From: Streptomyces sp. DH41
GTDB lineage: Bacteria; Actinomycetota; Actinomycetes; Streptomycetales; Streptomycetaceae
Direction of reading: 5' to 3'
Length of the DNA stretch: 44,399 nt
NCBI RefSeq assembly: GCF_029813785.1
Contig: NZ_JARVKY010000040.1
Coordinates: 1-44,399, forward strand
Part shown: in pieces, positions 23,828 through 32,538 of the stretch
How positions within the stretch are numbered: the first letter of the stretch is position 1
Layout of the letters: every line of letters starts with the position of its first letter
The notes under the pieces: generated by a model
Told to the model about the DNA's origin: nothing
Seen by the model: only the letters and a program-made list of their open reading frames with translations
Databases searched by the model: none
Program-made: the position numbers and the translations under genes

Positions 23828-23965
23828 GGGGGCAAGGGCCTGGCCCCCGAGTACCACGACCGGGTCCTTCGAGCCGCGGTCCGGGATGCGGAGCCGACCG
23901 CAGCCGTCATCGGGGCGCAGTCGCTCGATGCAGCCGCATCGGTGCCGGCCGCGTACCGCTCTCCG
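23828..23965 (+). pseudogene. IS5-type transposase middle fragment in opposite orientation
   Basis: Plus-strand text GLAPEYHDRVLRAAVRDAEP then TAAVIGAQSLDAAASVPAA corresponds to the segment before and around the first catalytic Asp in the same transposase group (normally AVIDSQS; here Gly replaces the Asp). The 3' half of such a gene lies just to the left on the other strand, so the two halves are now head to head. Confidence 0.5.
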
Positions 23966-24307
23966 GTTGTCCGCCACCGCCCTCCAGCCAGCCATCTGGC
24001 ATCACTTCACGTACGACGGCTCACCCCGCGTCGCTCATGTCCGACGGATACTTCGGTCATCCGTACGGCAGGTCCACCATGTTCCCGAACTGGCGAGCGG
24101 GGCAACCACACGACAGGAGGGCTGAGGTGGGCGACATCCAGGCCGGCGCGGAAGGCAGCACCAGGGGCCTCCTGTCGCTCGGTTGAATTCGACACCCGCG
24201 AGCTGTGCGGGAGGCCCTGCTCTCATGCCCGGCCAGCCAGAAGATCACCCGCCCGGGTCGTCGACCTCGAAGGATCAGGCGGGCAGTACGGTTCACCTGG
24301 TGTCCGG
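23966..24307. other. Stretch without a recognisable gene
   Basis: Frames on both strands lack domains. It probably continues the IS debris on the left. No promoter, tRNA or repeat was identified. Confidence 0.3.
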
Positions 24308-25069
24308 TCAGTCGAGGGTGCTCTCCTCCACGTTCTCCATACGGGCGTAGAGCACGACTTCGTTGACTTCGAGGTTGTTGATCAGCCGCAGGCAGGCGGT
24401 GATGCCGTTGCCGACCAGTTCCTCCGCGACCTCGCCGTACTCGACTTGCAGAACCGTGTTCGGGGCTCGCGCGTCGTTCGCCATGCCCCCGGGATCGCGC
24501 CATGTGCCAGCGGCGCCGATCTCAGTGGCGGCGCGAAGCACGAAGGCGATGACGTGTGCCTTGTGCCGCGGCAGGGTCAGAGTCAACAGTTCTCGCTCCA
24601 CCCGGTCCAGGCACACACCCGCCTCCTCGTCATCGAACAGCAATGCGTGGAGAAGGTCCTTCGCCTCCGTGAGCAGATGTTCACCTTCGGGGGAACGATG
24701 CTCGGGGCCGAGCAGGCAGCTTCCCTTCAGCGGTGGATCGATCAGCAGGCCGCGCCCGATCAGGGTGTCGCGGTCAAGCACCTGGTAGTCGTCGATGAAC
24801 CGGCGCAGCCGCTCCAGGTCGAGAGCCAGAGTGTGTACGCGTTCCGCCCGCCGCTGTCGCTCGTCAGCCGGTTCCTCCGTCGGCGCCGCGGCGGCACGGA
24901 TTCCGCGCTGGGCAGGCAGGCCGGGTGCCAGAACAAGGTCCAGCAGTTGCTCCACGAGCCATTCACGCGGCCGGTCGGCGAGAGCCTCTCGCAGCCGCAG
25001 ACGCAGCTCACCCGCCAGTTCCTGGCGTACCTCACGAACCAGCGCACCAATATCCGTCACCTCGTCCAT
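24308..25069 (-). CDS. Conserved-looking acidic cytoplasmic protein, function unknown
   Basis: 253 residues from ATG 25069. There is no signal peptide or membrane helix. The protein is acidic and mostly helical: ALVREVRQELAGELRLRLRE, VHTLALDLERLRRFIDDYQV, TEAKDLLHALLFDDEEAGVC and RVERELLTLTLPRHKAHVIA. Its last part, YGEVAEELVGNGITACLRLI then NNLEVNEVVLYARMENVE, looks like alternating helices and strands. I do not recognise a family. Clean codon bias over the whole length argues for a real gene. It diverges from the decarboxylase gene 455 bases away; a link to polyamine or acid-stress metabolism is conjecture. Confidence 0.7.
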   Translation of the reverse strand: MDEVTDIGALVREVRQELAGELRLRLREALADRPREWLVEQLLDLVLAPGLPAQRGIRAAAAPTEEPADERQRRAERVHTLALDLERLRRFIDDYQVLDRDTLIGRGLLIDPPLKGSCLLGPEHRSPEGEHLLTEAKDLLHALLFDDEEAGVCLDRVERELLTLTLPRHKAHVIAFVLRAATEIGAAGTWRDPGGMANDARAPNTVLQVEYGEVAEELVGNGITACLRLINNLEVNEVVLYARMENVEESTLD

Positions 25070-25524
25070 GCATAGGAAACGTAGCGATCACCTTGGTCAG
25101 CCGGGCTGTTCCAGGCTGCGAGTCAGCCCGAGGAGTGAACGGACTGCGGCAATTCCGACCGGACCGGCGGTGCTACGTGGCCTACCTTTCGGTGGCATGA
25201 ACCAGACAGGCGCGCGACCGCGACGTCCACCGCGAGGCCGGACAATCCCTTCCAGCGCTTGCGCGCTCCACGAGGCCGCTTCGAGGCTTCGGGCTCATGC
25301 GCCGTGCCGCCACCGTCGGCACAGCGGGGTGGAGCCTTGGCAAGTGAGTGACGGGCAAAAGCTGCGTCACCTGCGTCAACGGGTGCCGGACGCGGTTGAC
25401 GCGTCAAGGGCGGTCCACAACGTGACCCGTTGGGGTGGTTTGACCGGCATCGGACGACCGTGCGCGCGCAGGCCGCGAACACTGGTCGGGGGTGGCGCGG
25501 GTCACCGGGCAAGGGGGGTACGGC
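25070..25524. other. Long divergent intergenic region before the decarboxylase
   Basis: 455 bases without a convincing gene. It holds the promoters of both neighbours, a perfect palindrome at 25396-25407 and, 25 bases before it, a related CGTCAACGGG half-site. Confidence 0.5.
25396..25407. promoter_or_regulatory. Palindrome TTGACGCGTCAA, candidate operator
   Basis: A perfect 12-base palindrome 117 bases before the decarboxylase start. A second GCGTCAACG motif lies just upstream (from about 25368), giving two spaced half-site clusters as expected for a regulator. No binding protein can be named. Confidence 0.45.
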
Positions 25525-27891
25525 ATGACCGACGGCACGGTCCTCGTAGCGGTGACGGAGCACCCGGAAGACAGAGGTGCCTCTGCTGGGCAGTTGGCGC
25601 GCATCGCCGAGGGAATCCGGGCGAGCGGCTTCCAGGTCCGGTGGGTGGTGAGCGTCTCCGACGCCGATGCGGTGCTCAGGACGGAGGCCGGCTTGGCCGC
25701 CGCGGTGGTGGCCTGGGATCTTCTGCCGGGACCCGAGGACGGGCCGGGCGGCGCGACGGTTCTGCGCAGGATCGGGCGCCGGTTCCAGAATCTGCCGGTG
25801 TTCCTGGTCATGGCGGACGAGGGGCTGCGCGAGCTGCCACTGTGGGTATCACAGTCGGTGGTGGGCTACGTGTGGCCACTGGAGGACACGCCTGCGTTCA
25901 TCGCGGGGCGGATCACCACCGCCGCTCGTGCCTACCAGAACGCCCTGCTCCCACCGTTTTTCAAGGCGCTGCGGCGCTTCGACGGCGCGCACGAATACTC
26001 GTGGCACACCCCCGCGCACTCCGGCGGCGTCGCCTTCCTCAAGTCGCCCGTGGGCCGAGCCTTCCACGACTACTTCGGGGAACGGTTGCTGCGGAGCGAC
26101 CTTTCGATCTCGGTGGAGGAGCTCGGCTCCCTGTTCGAGCACACCGGGCCGATCGGCGAGGCGGAACGCAACGCCGCCCGGGTCTTCGGCTCAGACCACA
26201 CGTACTTCGTCCTGCACGGCGACTCCACCTGCAACCGTCTGGTCGGCCACTTCAGTGTGACGCATGACGAAATCGCCCTGGTAGACCGCAACTGCCACAA
26301 GTCGGTCCTGCACGGCCTGGTCGTCTCCGGCGCCCGGCCGGTGTACCTGGTCCCGACCCGCAACGGCTACGGGCTTGCCGGACCTCTGCCTGCGGCCGAG
26401 ATCGCGGCGGACTCGGTCGCGGCGAGGATCACGAAGAGCCCTCTCGCAGCGGACGCGGTGTCACCGCGCGCTCAGTACGCGGTGTTCACAAACTCCACAT
26501 ATGACGGCCTGTGCTATGACGCATCGGCTGCGGCCCGGGCCTTCGCGGCCAGCACACCCCGGCTGCACTTCGACGAGGCGTGGTTCGCCTACGCCCGCTT
26601 CCACCCGCTGTACGCGGGACGCTACGGCATGTCGGTGGACGAGGAGACCCTCCCCGGCCCCGACCGGCCGACGGTCTTCGCGACCCAGTCGACACACAAG
26701 CTGCTGGCCGCGCTGTCTCAAGGCGCCATGGTGCACGTCCGGTCCGCCCCGCGAGCGCCGGTGGAGCACGACCGCTTCAACGAGGCGCTGATGATGCACG
26801 GCACGACGTCGCCGCTGTATCCGATGATCGCCTCGTTGGACGTGGCCACTGCGATGATGGACGGTCCGCAAGGGCGGTGGCTGGTCGACGAGGCGATCTC
26901 TGAGGCGGTCCGCTTCCGCCAGGAGATGGTGCGGATCGGGCGGCGGATCGAGGCCGCCGGAGACCGGCCTCCCTGGTTCTTCGGAGTATGGCAGCCGGAC
27001 GAGGTGACCGCCCCTGAGAGTGGGATGCGGCTGCCGTTCGAGGAGGCACCGGCGGAACTGCTGCGGACCGAGATGTCCTGCTGGCACCTCGAGCCCGACG
27101 CGGACTGGCACGGTTTCCCCGGCCTGACCGATGGCTACTGCATGCTCGACCCGATCAAGGTGACCCTTACCTGCCCGGGACTCGACGCGACCGGTGTGAT
27201 GTCCGACTGGGGCATCCCGGCGCGCGTCCTCACCGCGTATTTGACCACGCGCGGCATCGTCGTGGAGAAGACCGACAGCTACACCGCGTTGGTGCTGTTC
27301 TCCATGGGCATCACCAAAGGCAAGTGGGGCACGCTGCTGGATGCCCTGATGGACTTCAAGGACCTCCACGACAGTGATGCCCCGCTGGATCGCGTGCTGC
27401 CCGCCCTGATCACCGAGCACCCGCGGCGCTACGCAGGACGGAGCCTGCGCGACCTGTGCCAGGAGATGCACGCCCACCTGCGCGATGTCCGCCTGGTCGG
27501 ACTGCTCGACACGGCCTTCCAGCAACTCCCGGAGCCGGTCGCCTCGCCCCAACTGTGCTACCAGCGCCTGATCCGCGGCGGCACGGAACGGATCCCTCTG
27601 GCGGACGCGGCAGGCCGCGTCGCCGCAGCGATGGTCACGGTGACGCCGCCCGGCATCCCCGTCCTCATGCCAGGCGAAAACGTCGGAGACGAAGACGGCC
27701 CTCTCCTGCGCTACCTCCGCGCCCTGGAGTCCTTCGACCGCCACTTCCCTGGCTTCGGCAGCGAGACGCACGGAGTAACCCGGGCCCCCGAAACCGGCGA
27801 CTACCTGATCGAGTGCCTGCGCCCGGACGAGCACGAAGGACCCCGCGGCACCATCACGCCGGCGCAGCGACGGCGGGTACACGCACGATGA
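25525..27891 (+). CDS. Orn/Lys/Arg decarboxylase, large PLP-dependent form with N-terminal wing domain
   Basis: 788 residues; ATG 25525 behind a GGGGGG run. Residues 1-125 are the response-regulator-like wing domain (VLVAVTEHPEDRGASAGQLA, RFQNLPVFLVMADEGLRELP). The PLP domain contains SDHTYFVLHGDSTCNRLVGH, then ALVDRNCHKSVLHGLVVSGA, HFDEAWFAYARFHPLYAG, where the Asp binds the PLP ring nitrogen, and ATQSTHKLLAALSQGAMVHV, with the Schiff-base Lys. The C-terminal domain from ~600 includes YPMIAS-type and LTCPGLDATGVMSDWGIPAR segments. This is the organisation of inducible arginine, lysine or ornithine decarboxylases, which make polyamines and consume protons. Arginine or lysine is the likely substrate but cannot be fixed from sequence alone. 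The gene appears intact and monocistronic. Confidence 0.92.
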   Translation: MTDGTVLVAVTEHPEDRGASAGQLARIAEGIRASGFQVRWVVSVSDADAVLRTEAGLAAAVVAWDLLPGPEDGPGGATVLRRIGRRFQNLPVFLVMADEGLRELPLWVSQSVVGYVWPLEDTPAFIAGRITTAARAYQNALLPPFFKALRRFDGAHEYSWHTPAHSGGVAFLKSPVGRAFHDYFGERLLRSDLSISVEELGSLFEHTGPIGEAERNAARVFGSDHTYFVLHGDSTCNRLVGHFSVTHDEIALVDRNCHKSVLHGLVVSGARPVYLVPTRNGYGLAGPLPAAEIAADSVAARITKSPLAADAVSPRAQYAVFTNSTYDGLCYDASAAARAFAASTPRLHFDEAWFAYARFHPLYAGRYGMSVDEETLPGPDRPTVFATQSTHKLLAALSQGAMVHVRSAPRAPVEHDRFNEALMMHGTTSPLYPMIASLDVATAMMDGPQGRWLVDEAISEAVRFRQEMVRIGRRIEAAGDRPPWFFGVWQPDEVTAPESGMRLPFEEAPAELLRTEMSCWHLEPDADWHGFPGLTDGYCMLDPIKVTLTCPGLDATGVMSDWGIPARVLTAYLTTRGIVVEKTDSYTALVLFSMGITKGKWGTLLDALMDFKDLHDSDAPLDRVLPALITEHPRRYAGRSLRDLCQEMHAHLRDVRLVGLLDTAFQQLPEPVASPQLCYQRLIRGGTERIPLADAAGRVAAAMVTVTPPGIPVLMPGENVGDEDGPLLRYLRALESFDRHFPGFGSETHGVTRAPETGDYLIECLRPDEHEGPRGTITPAQRRRVHAR

Positions 27892-28243
27892 GTTGAGTCT
27901 GCTCACCGGACTCGTCGGAGCCCCGGCACGGGCAACTTCTGCACACGCCGGGGCCTGTGAGAGGGCTACGTCCGCCAGCCCGCGGAATCGGGACTGCGCT
28001 GACTTCGGCGTTTCGGGGTCTGGATCTGTGTCGGGACCGGTGACACGGTTCGCTCATCCCGACTCGGCACACGGTCAAGTAGTTACGGCTCGAACGATCC
28101 ATAAGTGCTCAGGATCACTGTGGGCCGCCGAAAGGCGGGCGCTTGGCGGGGGTGGCGCTTGCTTTGTCAAGCAGTCGGTCCACTGTGGAGAAGAGGGAAG
28201 CGCCCTCGCCTTGGAACGCTTACCCCGCGCCCCAGGAGGTTCA
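27892..28243. other. Stretch without a recognisable gene
   Basis: 352 bases between the decarboxylase and the TetR remnant. Frames lack domains. A GGAGG at 28235-28239 belongs to the TetR start. Confidence 0.4.
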
Positions 28244-28524
28244 ATGCCTGCGGCAGCGGCGGCCGTCCCCGCGCCTTCGACATGGAGGCCGTGCTGGAGG
28301 CCGCGATGCTGCTGTTCTGGGAACAGGGCTACGAAGCGGCCTCGCCGGCGCAGCTGCGAGCGGCCACCGGGTTGTCCTCCGCGAGCCTGTACGTCGCCTC
28401 CTGGTCGAAAGAAGGGCCGTTCAAGCAGGTCGTCGAACACTGCGTGAAGGGGGCGGGCGGTGATGGCCCCGTCGAGGGTGAAACGGCCGGTTCAGTCGCG
28501 GACCTGCCAGCCACCACTCGATGA
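28244..28524 (+). pseudogene. TetR-family regulator, frameshifted and truncated
   Basis: ATG 28244 has AGGAGG 5 bases upstream, but the frame shifts within the first few codons into GSGGRPRAFDMEAVLEAAML. The helix-turn-helix follows (LFWEQGYEAASPAQLRAATG, LSSASLYVASWSKEGPFKQV), where the usual SLYAAFGSKEGLF reads slightly changed. After VEHCVKGAG the sequence diverges and stops at 28524, so the entire ligand domain (~120 residues) is gone. It precedes the MFS remnant, its probable former partner. Confidence 0.75.
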
Positions 28525-28574
28525 GACCTGCTGGACTGATCGCGAAACACGCTGCCTTCACAGGACGGAATGCC

Positions 28575-29250
28575 ATGCAGGCGACCACCACCACTGCGGT
28601 CAGCGGCAAACTCTTACCCCCTCGGTCCCCGATGGGGTGGCTCATGCTCTTGCTGGCACTGGCGAACTTCCTTGCCGCCGCGGCACCCGACTACTGGCTC
28701 GTACTGACCTCCCGGATCATGGTCGGGATCACGATCGGCGGCTTCTGGTCGATCGGAGCCGGGCTGGCGGAACGACTGGTGCCGCCAGCCTCGGTCGGCA
28801 GGGCAACTGCTGTGATCTTCTCTGCCGTCCCGCTGGGATCCGTCCTCGGCGTGCCGACGGGCACCCTCATCGGGGATCTCGATGGATGCCGAACGGCCTT
28901 CACCGTCATGGGAGCTCTGACGGTCGGCGTACTGATCATGCTGCTCCTGTTCGTGCCGCCGCTTCCTCCGGTCCAGGCCACACGGCTGGGCGTGCTCAAC
29001 GGCATGCTCCGCAGCGTCAACACTCGCTTCGCACTCCTGCTGACGTTCCTCATTGTGTGGCTCACTTCGGCACCTACACCTACGTGACACCATTTCTGGA
29101 ACAGGTCACCCACGCCAGCGGTGGTCTGATCACTACGTTCCTGCTGCTCTATGGCGCCGCTGGCATTCTCGGCAACTTCCTGGGCGGCGCCTGGGTGGCC
29201 CGGTATCCGCGGACCGTCTTCGGGCTCGCGGCCGCCCTGATCGCCACGGC
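28575..29250 (+). pseudogene. MFS transporter (DHA1 type), truncated at both ends and frameshifted
   Basis: The frame with ATG 28575 lacks the first helices and motif A, then gives LLLALANFLAAAAPDYWLVL, TSRIMVGITIGGFWSIGAGL, GRATAVIFSAVPLGSVLGVP and RTAFTVMGALTVGVLIMLLL. It stops at 29087, but the neighbouring frame carries on with VAHFGTYTYVTPFLEQVTHA, LITTFLLLYGAAGILGNFLG and GGAWVARYPRTVFGLAAALI. Near 29250 the match ends and runs into the GNAT gene of the opposite strand. It is a non-functional AraJ-like exporter. Confidence 0.75.
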
Positions 29251-29256
29251 GGGTCG

Positions 29257-29708
29257 GGCATCTGCCGGGCGGGCAGGGAGCGAGAACCGGATCTTGGGCC
29301 GGGCTCGGGCCCCGCGCGGTGGTAGAAGCGGATGGCATCGGTGTTCCAGTCAGGCGTCTGCCACTGTATGTGTGCGACGCCACGGATCGCCGCCGCGTCC
29401 TTCACGGCGCTGAGCAGGGCGCGCCCCCAGCCCTCTCCTCGGTGCGGTTCGGTGACGACCAGGCAGTCCAGGTGCACGTAGTCGGTTGCCTGCCAGGTGG
29501 AGAACTCCAGGGAGAAGGTGGCGTAACCGATCAGTTCGCCCTCGCGTTCGACTACGAGGCACCAGGCTCTCGGAGATGCCGAGAACAGCACGGGCCCCAG
29601 GCGGGCGGCGAGATCCGCCGGCACCGGTCCGGCGCGCTCGAAGGCAGCGTGGGCGGCGCACAGGCGGGCGATCGCCGGCAGGTCTGCCGGGACGGCCGCA
29701 CGGATCAC
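29257..29708 (-). pseudogene. GNAT acetyltransferase with damaged C-terminus
   Basis: From GTG 29708: VIRAAVPADLPAIARLCAAH, FERAGPVPADLAARLGPVLF, CLVVEREGELIGYATFSLEF and DYVHLDCLVVTEPHRGEGWG. RGEGWGRALL is the acetyl-CoA pyrophosphate loop (Q/R-x-x-G-x-G). WNTDAIRFYHRAG closes the fold, after which a one-base shift near 29310 moves the final strand (ARPKIRFSLPAR) out of frame, and no proper stop remains before the MFS junction. If translated it would carry an unrelated tail. Residual activity is possible but unlikely. It lies 23 bases after the stop codon of the rhodanese gene on the same strand. Confidence 0.65.
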
Positions 29709-29731
29709 GCCGCACGGCCGTCCGGTGTCCT

Positions 29732-30217
29732 TCAGCACGCGCAGGAGACGCCCGAACGCGGGGCGGTCAGGTCGTCGACAGGGCGCTGCCCGGTACCGGT
29801 GGCGGAGTCGTAGGCGAAGCCCTCGCGGGCCCAGTACTCGAAGCCGCCGAGCATTTCCTTGACCTGGTAGCCGAGGCGGGCGAAGGCCAGCGCCGCGCGG
29901 GTCGCACCGTTGCAGCCGGGTCCCCAGCAGTAGGTGACCACGGTCCGGTCCGGGTCGATGAGCCGCGGTGCCAGGTCGGCGATCCGTGCGGTCGGGATGT
30001 GAAGAGCACCGGGGATGTGGCCCTGGTCCCAGCCGGCAGTGCTGCGGGTGTCGACCACCACGATCCCGGGTGCGCCGGATCCCAGATCGGTGTGGACGTC
30101 GGACACGTCCGCCTCGAAGGCGAGACGGGCGGCGTAGTGGGCGGCGGCCTCGGCCGGCGTGGCGGCGGGCACGCTCAGGACGGCACTGGAGATCTCGGCG
30201 TAAGCGGTGGCGGACAT
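29732..30217 (-). CDS. Rhodanese-like domain protein
   Basis: 161 residues from ATG 30217 (MSATAYAEISSAVLSVPAAT). A helical N-terminal part (AEAAAHYAARLAFEADVSDV) precedes one rhodanese domain: GIVVVDTRSTAGWDQGHIPG with the conserved Asp-Arg, ALHIPTARIADLAPRLIDPD, and TVVTYCWGPGCNGATRAALA, where Cys in CNGATR is the active-site persulfide residue. LGYQVKEMLGGFEYWAREGF is the usual closing helix. It likely transfers sulfane sulfur or handles reactive sulfur species in the cytoplasm. It lies 162 bases downstream of the GlxA-type regulator on the same strand and may be its target. Confidence 0.88.
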   Translation of the reverse strand: MSATAYAEISSAVLSVPAATPAEAAAHYAARLAFEADVSDVHTDLGSGAPGIVVVDTRSTAGWDQGHIPGALHIPTARIADLAPRLIDPDRTVVTYCWGPGCNGATRAALAFARLGYQVKEMLGGFEYWAREGFAYDSATGTGQRPVDDLTAPRSGVSCAC

Positions 30218-30379
30218 GGGTGCAGTACCTCTTGTTCGTGCTGGTCGGAACGGAACGGGCCCTGCGCGCCACGCCGGGTTTCCCGGCTGGCGACGACTCC
30301 ATCCTCCGCTCCCGGGGTCCGCCCCGCGAGTGGCGCGAATGCCACAGGCCATCAAGATCCCGCCAGCCGTCTCCGACCC

Positions 30380-31360
30380 CTATAGGTGTGCGGGGGTGCG
30401 GCTGAACGTCTTGCGGTAGGCCGTCGGCGTCGTACGCATCTGACGGGTGAAGTGGTGCCGGTACGTCGCGGTGCTGTCGAAGCCGACCGCCGCGGCGACC
30501 TCGTCCACGGTGCCCTCGCCGGACTCGAGCAGGAGCAGGCTGGCAGCCACCCGCTGGGCGATGACCCAGCGCATGGGGCTCACGCCGTTGCGGCGGGTGA
30601 AGTGCCTCGCGTACGAACGTTCCGACATGCACGCGGCCGCGGCCAGGGCGGGCACGGACAGCGGTGTGCGCAGATGGCGCAGCGCCCAGTTCATGCTCCG
30701 CGTGACGCCGTCGCCCTCGGGGTCGATCTCTCCCACCGCGGCCTCGATGAACTGGGCCTGTCCGCCCTCGCGGTGCGGTGGTACGACGAAGCGGCGCGCC
30801 ACCGCGTTGGCGACGGCCGCACCGTGATCGGCCCGGACGAGGTAGAGGCACAGGTCGATGCCGGCCGCGCTGCCCGCGCTGGTGAGGACGTCGCCGTTGT
30901 CGACGTAAAGCACGTCGGGGTCGACCTCGATCCCGGGATGCCGTTCGGCAAGCGCGCGGGCGTAGCGCCAGTGCGTGGTGGCGCGCCGGCCCTCCAGCAG
31001 GCCGGTCTCGGCCAGCGCGAACGCCCCCGAGCAGATCGACACCAGGCGAGCCCCTCGCGCATGGGCCCGCAGCAGCGCGTCCACCAGGGCGGGCGAGACC
31101 TCCGCCCCGGTCTCGGCCACTCCCGGCACGATCACCGTGTCCGCGGCGGCCAACGCGTCGAGGCCGTACTCGGCGCGCACCGTGAACCCGCCGACCGCCC
31201 GCAGATCCCGGCCGGGTTCCTCGGCGCACACCCGCAGCTCGTACCAGGGCAGCTCCCCCAGCTCGGGCCGGGACAGACCGAAGACCTCCACCACCACACC
31301 CAGCTCGAAGGGCGCCATGCCGTCGAAAGCCAGTACGGCCACCACATGCCTCTTCGTCAT
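30380..31360 (-). CDS. GlxA/FtrA-family transcriptional regulator (DJ-1/PfpI-like + AraC domains)
   Basis: 326 residues, ATG 31360. Residues 1-180 form the DJ-1/PfpI-like sensor: HVVAVLAFDGMAPFELGVVV, DTVIVPGVAETGAEVSPALV, RLVSICSGAFALAETGLLEG, with the nucleophile-elbow Cys of the fold. From ~215 comes the AraC DNA-binding domain: TRSMNWALRHLRTPLSVPAL, AACMSERSYARHFTRRNGVS, then AAAVGFDSTATYRHHFTRQM. The end TPTAYRKTFSRT is standard. Such proteins usually activate a neighbouring gene, here probably the rhodanese that follows on the same strand. The gene is intact. Confidence 0.92.
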   Translation of the reverse strand: MTKRHVVAVLAFDGMAPFELGVVVEVFGLSRPELGELPWYELRVCAEEPGRDLRAVGGFTVRAEYGLDALAAADTVIVPGVAETGAEVSPALVDALLRAHARGARLVSICSGAFALAETGLLEGRRATTHWRYARALAERHPGIEVDPDVLYVDNGDVLTSAGSAAGIDLCLYLVRADHGAAVANAVARRFVVPPHREGGQAQFIEAAVGEIDPEGDGVTRSMNWALRHLRTPLSVPALAAAACMSERSYARHFTRRNGVSPMRWVIAQRVAASLLLLESGEGTVDEVAAAVGFDSTATYRHHFTRQMRTTPTAYRKTFSRTPAHL

Positions 31361-31447
31361 GGCTGCATGTTAACGATCCCCAAGATGCAGCCAGGGAGGC
31401 GGCTGGAGGTGCCCATGGTGCGCTCGGTCACGGTTGGCCGGGGATCG

Positions 31448-32329
31448 TCAGTCGCTCGGGTGGGGTGCGAGGGCCTGGGTCGTGGCGGCCCAGGAGGAGA
31501 GCAGGCGTAGGCCCTCTTCGGAGGGCGAGCCGGGTTCCGCGGTGTAGACGGTGAGGGTGAGGCCGGGTTCGGCGGCCATCTCCAGACCCTCGTAGGCGAG
31601 GGTGAGGTCGCCGACGGTGTGGTGGTGGAAGCGTTTGGTGCCGGTGCCGTGGTGGCGGACGTCGTGGGCACCCCAGCGGGTGCGGAAGTCGTCGCTGCGG
31701 GTGGACAGCTCGCCGACCAGGTCGTGCAGGTCCTTGTCGTGGGGGTCACGGCCGGCTTCGGTGCGCAGGATGGCCACGGCGATGTCGGCGGCCTGGTCCC
31801 AGTCGGGGTGGAAGCGACGCGAGGAGGGGTCGAGGAACTGGAACCGGGCCAGGTTGGCCTGGTTGCCGGCCGAGGCGTAGACGTCGTCGTAGAAGGCGCG
31901 GGCGAGCGGGTTCGTGGCGAGGATGTCCATGCGGCCGTTGCGGACGAAGGCCGGGCCGGCGGTGACGGCGTCCAGCACCCATTGCAGGCTCCGGTGCGCG
32001 GTCCAGGTTCGGGCGGCGCGGCGGCGGGGCCGGGTGAGGGCGTCGGAGCCGTCGGCGGCATGTGCCAGGTTCAGGAGGTGAGCGCGTTCGGCGTCGTCGA
32101 GCCGGAGGGCACGGGCGACGGCTTCGAGGACGGCCGGGGAGGCTCCGGCGAGGTTTCCGCGCTCCAGCTTGGCGTAGTACTCCACGCTCACATCGGCGAG
32201 CGCGGCGACCTCGCTGCGGCGCAGACCGGGCACTCGCCGGCGGCTGCCTGCGGGCAGTCCCGCCTGCTCGGGGCTGATCCTCGCGCGCCGCGAGGTCAGG
32301 AACTCGCGGACCTCTGCCTGGTTGTCCAC
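31448..32329 (-). CDS. XRE-family regulator with MmyB-like ligand domain (second copy in window)
   Basis: 293 residues from ATG 32329. DNQAEVREFLTSRRARISPE opens the helix-turn-helix region, with GLRRSEVAALADVSVEYYAK and LERGNLAGASPAVLEAVARA. The ligand domain includes ARTWTAHRSLQWVLDAVTAG, GRMDILATNPLARAFYDDVY, NLARFQFLDPSSRRFHPDWD, RWGAHDVRHHGTGTKRFHHH and LTLTVYTAEPGSPSEEGLRL. MmyB-type regulators are often found next to short-chain dehydrogenases, as here. It diverges from the alcohol dehydrogenase operon and is its probable regulator. Confidence 0.92.
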   Translation of the reverse strand: MDNQAEVREFLTSRRARISPEQAGLPAGSRRRVPGLRRSEVAALADVSVEYYAKLERGNLAGASPAVLEAVARALRLDDAERAHLLNLAHAADGSDALTRPRRRAARTWTAHRSLQWVLDAVTAGPAFVRNGRMDILATNPLARAFYDDVYASAGNQANLARFQFLDPSSRRFHPDWDQAADIAVAILRTEAGRDPHDKDLHDLVGELSTRSDDFRTRWGAHDVRHHGTGTKRFHHHTVGDLTLAYEGLEMAAEPGLTLTVYTAEPGSPSEEGLRLLSSWAATTQALAPHPSD

Positions 32330-32360
32330 GCCTTCGACGGTACGTCCTGCCCGCGTCCAT

Positions 32361-32385
32361 AGGGATGTACTGGCAGTACACCCCT
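32361..32385. promoter_or_regulatory. Dyad operator before the second XRE gene
   Basis: TGTACTGGCAGTACA at 32366-32380 is a perfect 15-base palindrome. Flanking AGGG and CCCT extend it to 12-base arms with one mismatch. It lies 38 bases before the XRE start codon and about 150 bases before the alcohol dehydrogenase start, matching the placement of the related site at 14954. Confidence 0.7.
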
Positions 32386-32538
32386 TGATGGTGTCTCGCT
32401 ACGGGCGCGAGGACCGGGTTACCTGGATGACGTGGTGCTTTCCGCCCGTCCCGTCACGACGGGCGTGCACCCCCTGTACACGGCGACGGTCCGGTCATCC
32501 GGCGACCGTACGCCTCGGCACGCGAAGGAAGTCTGCTC

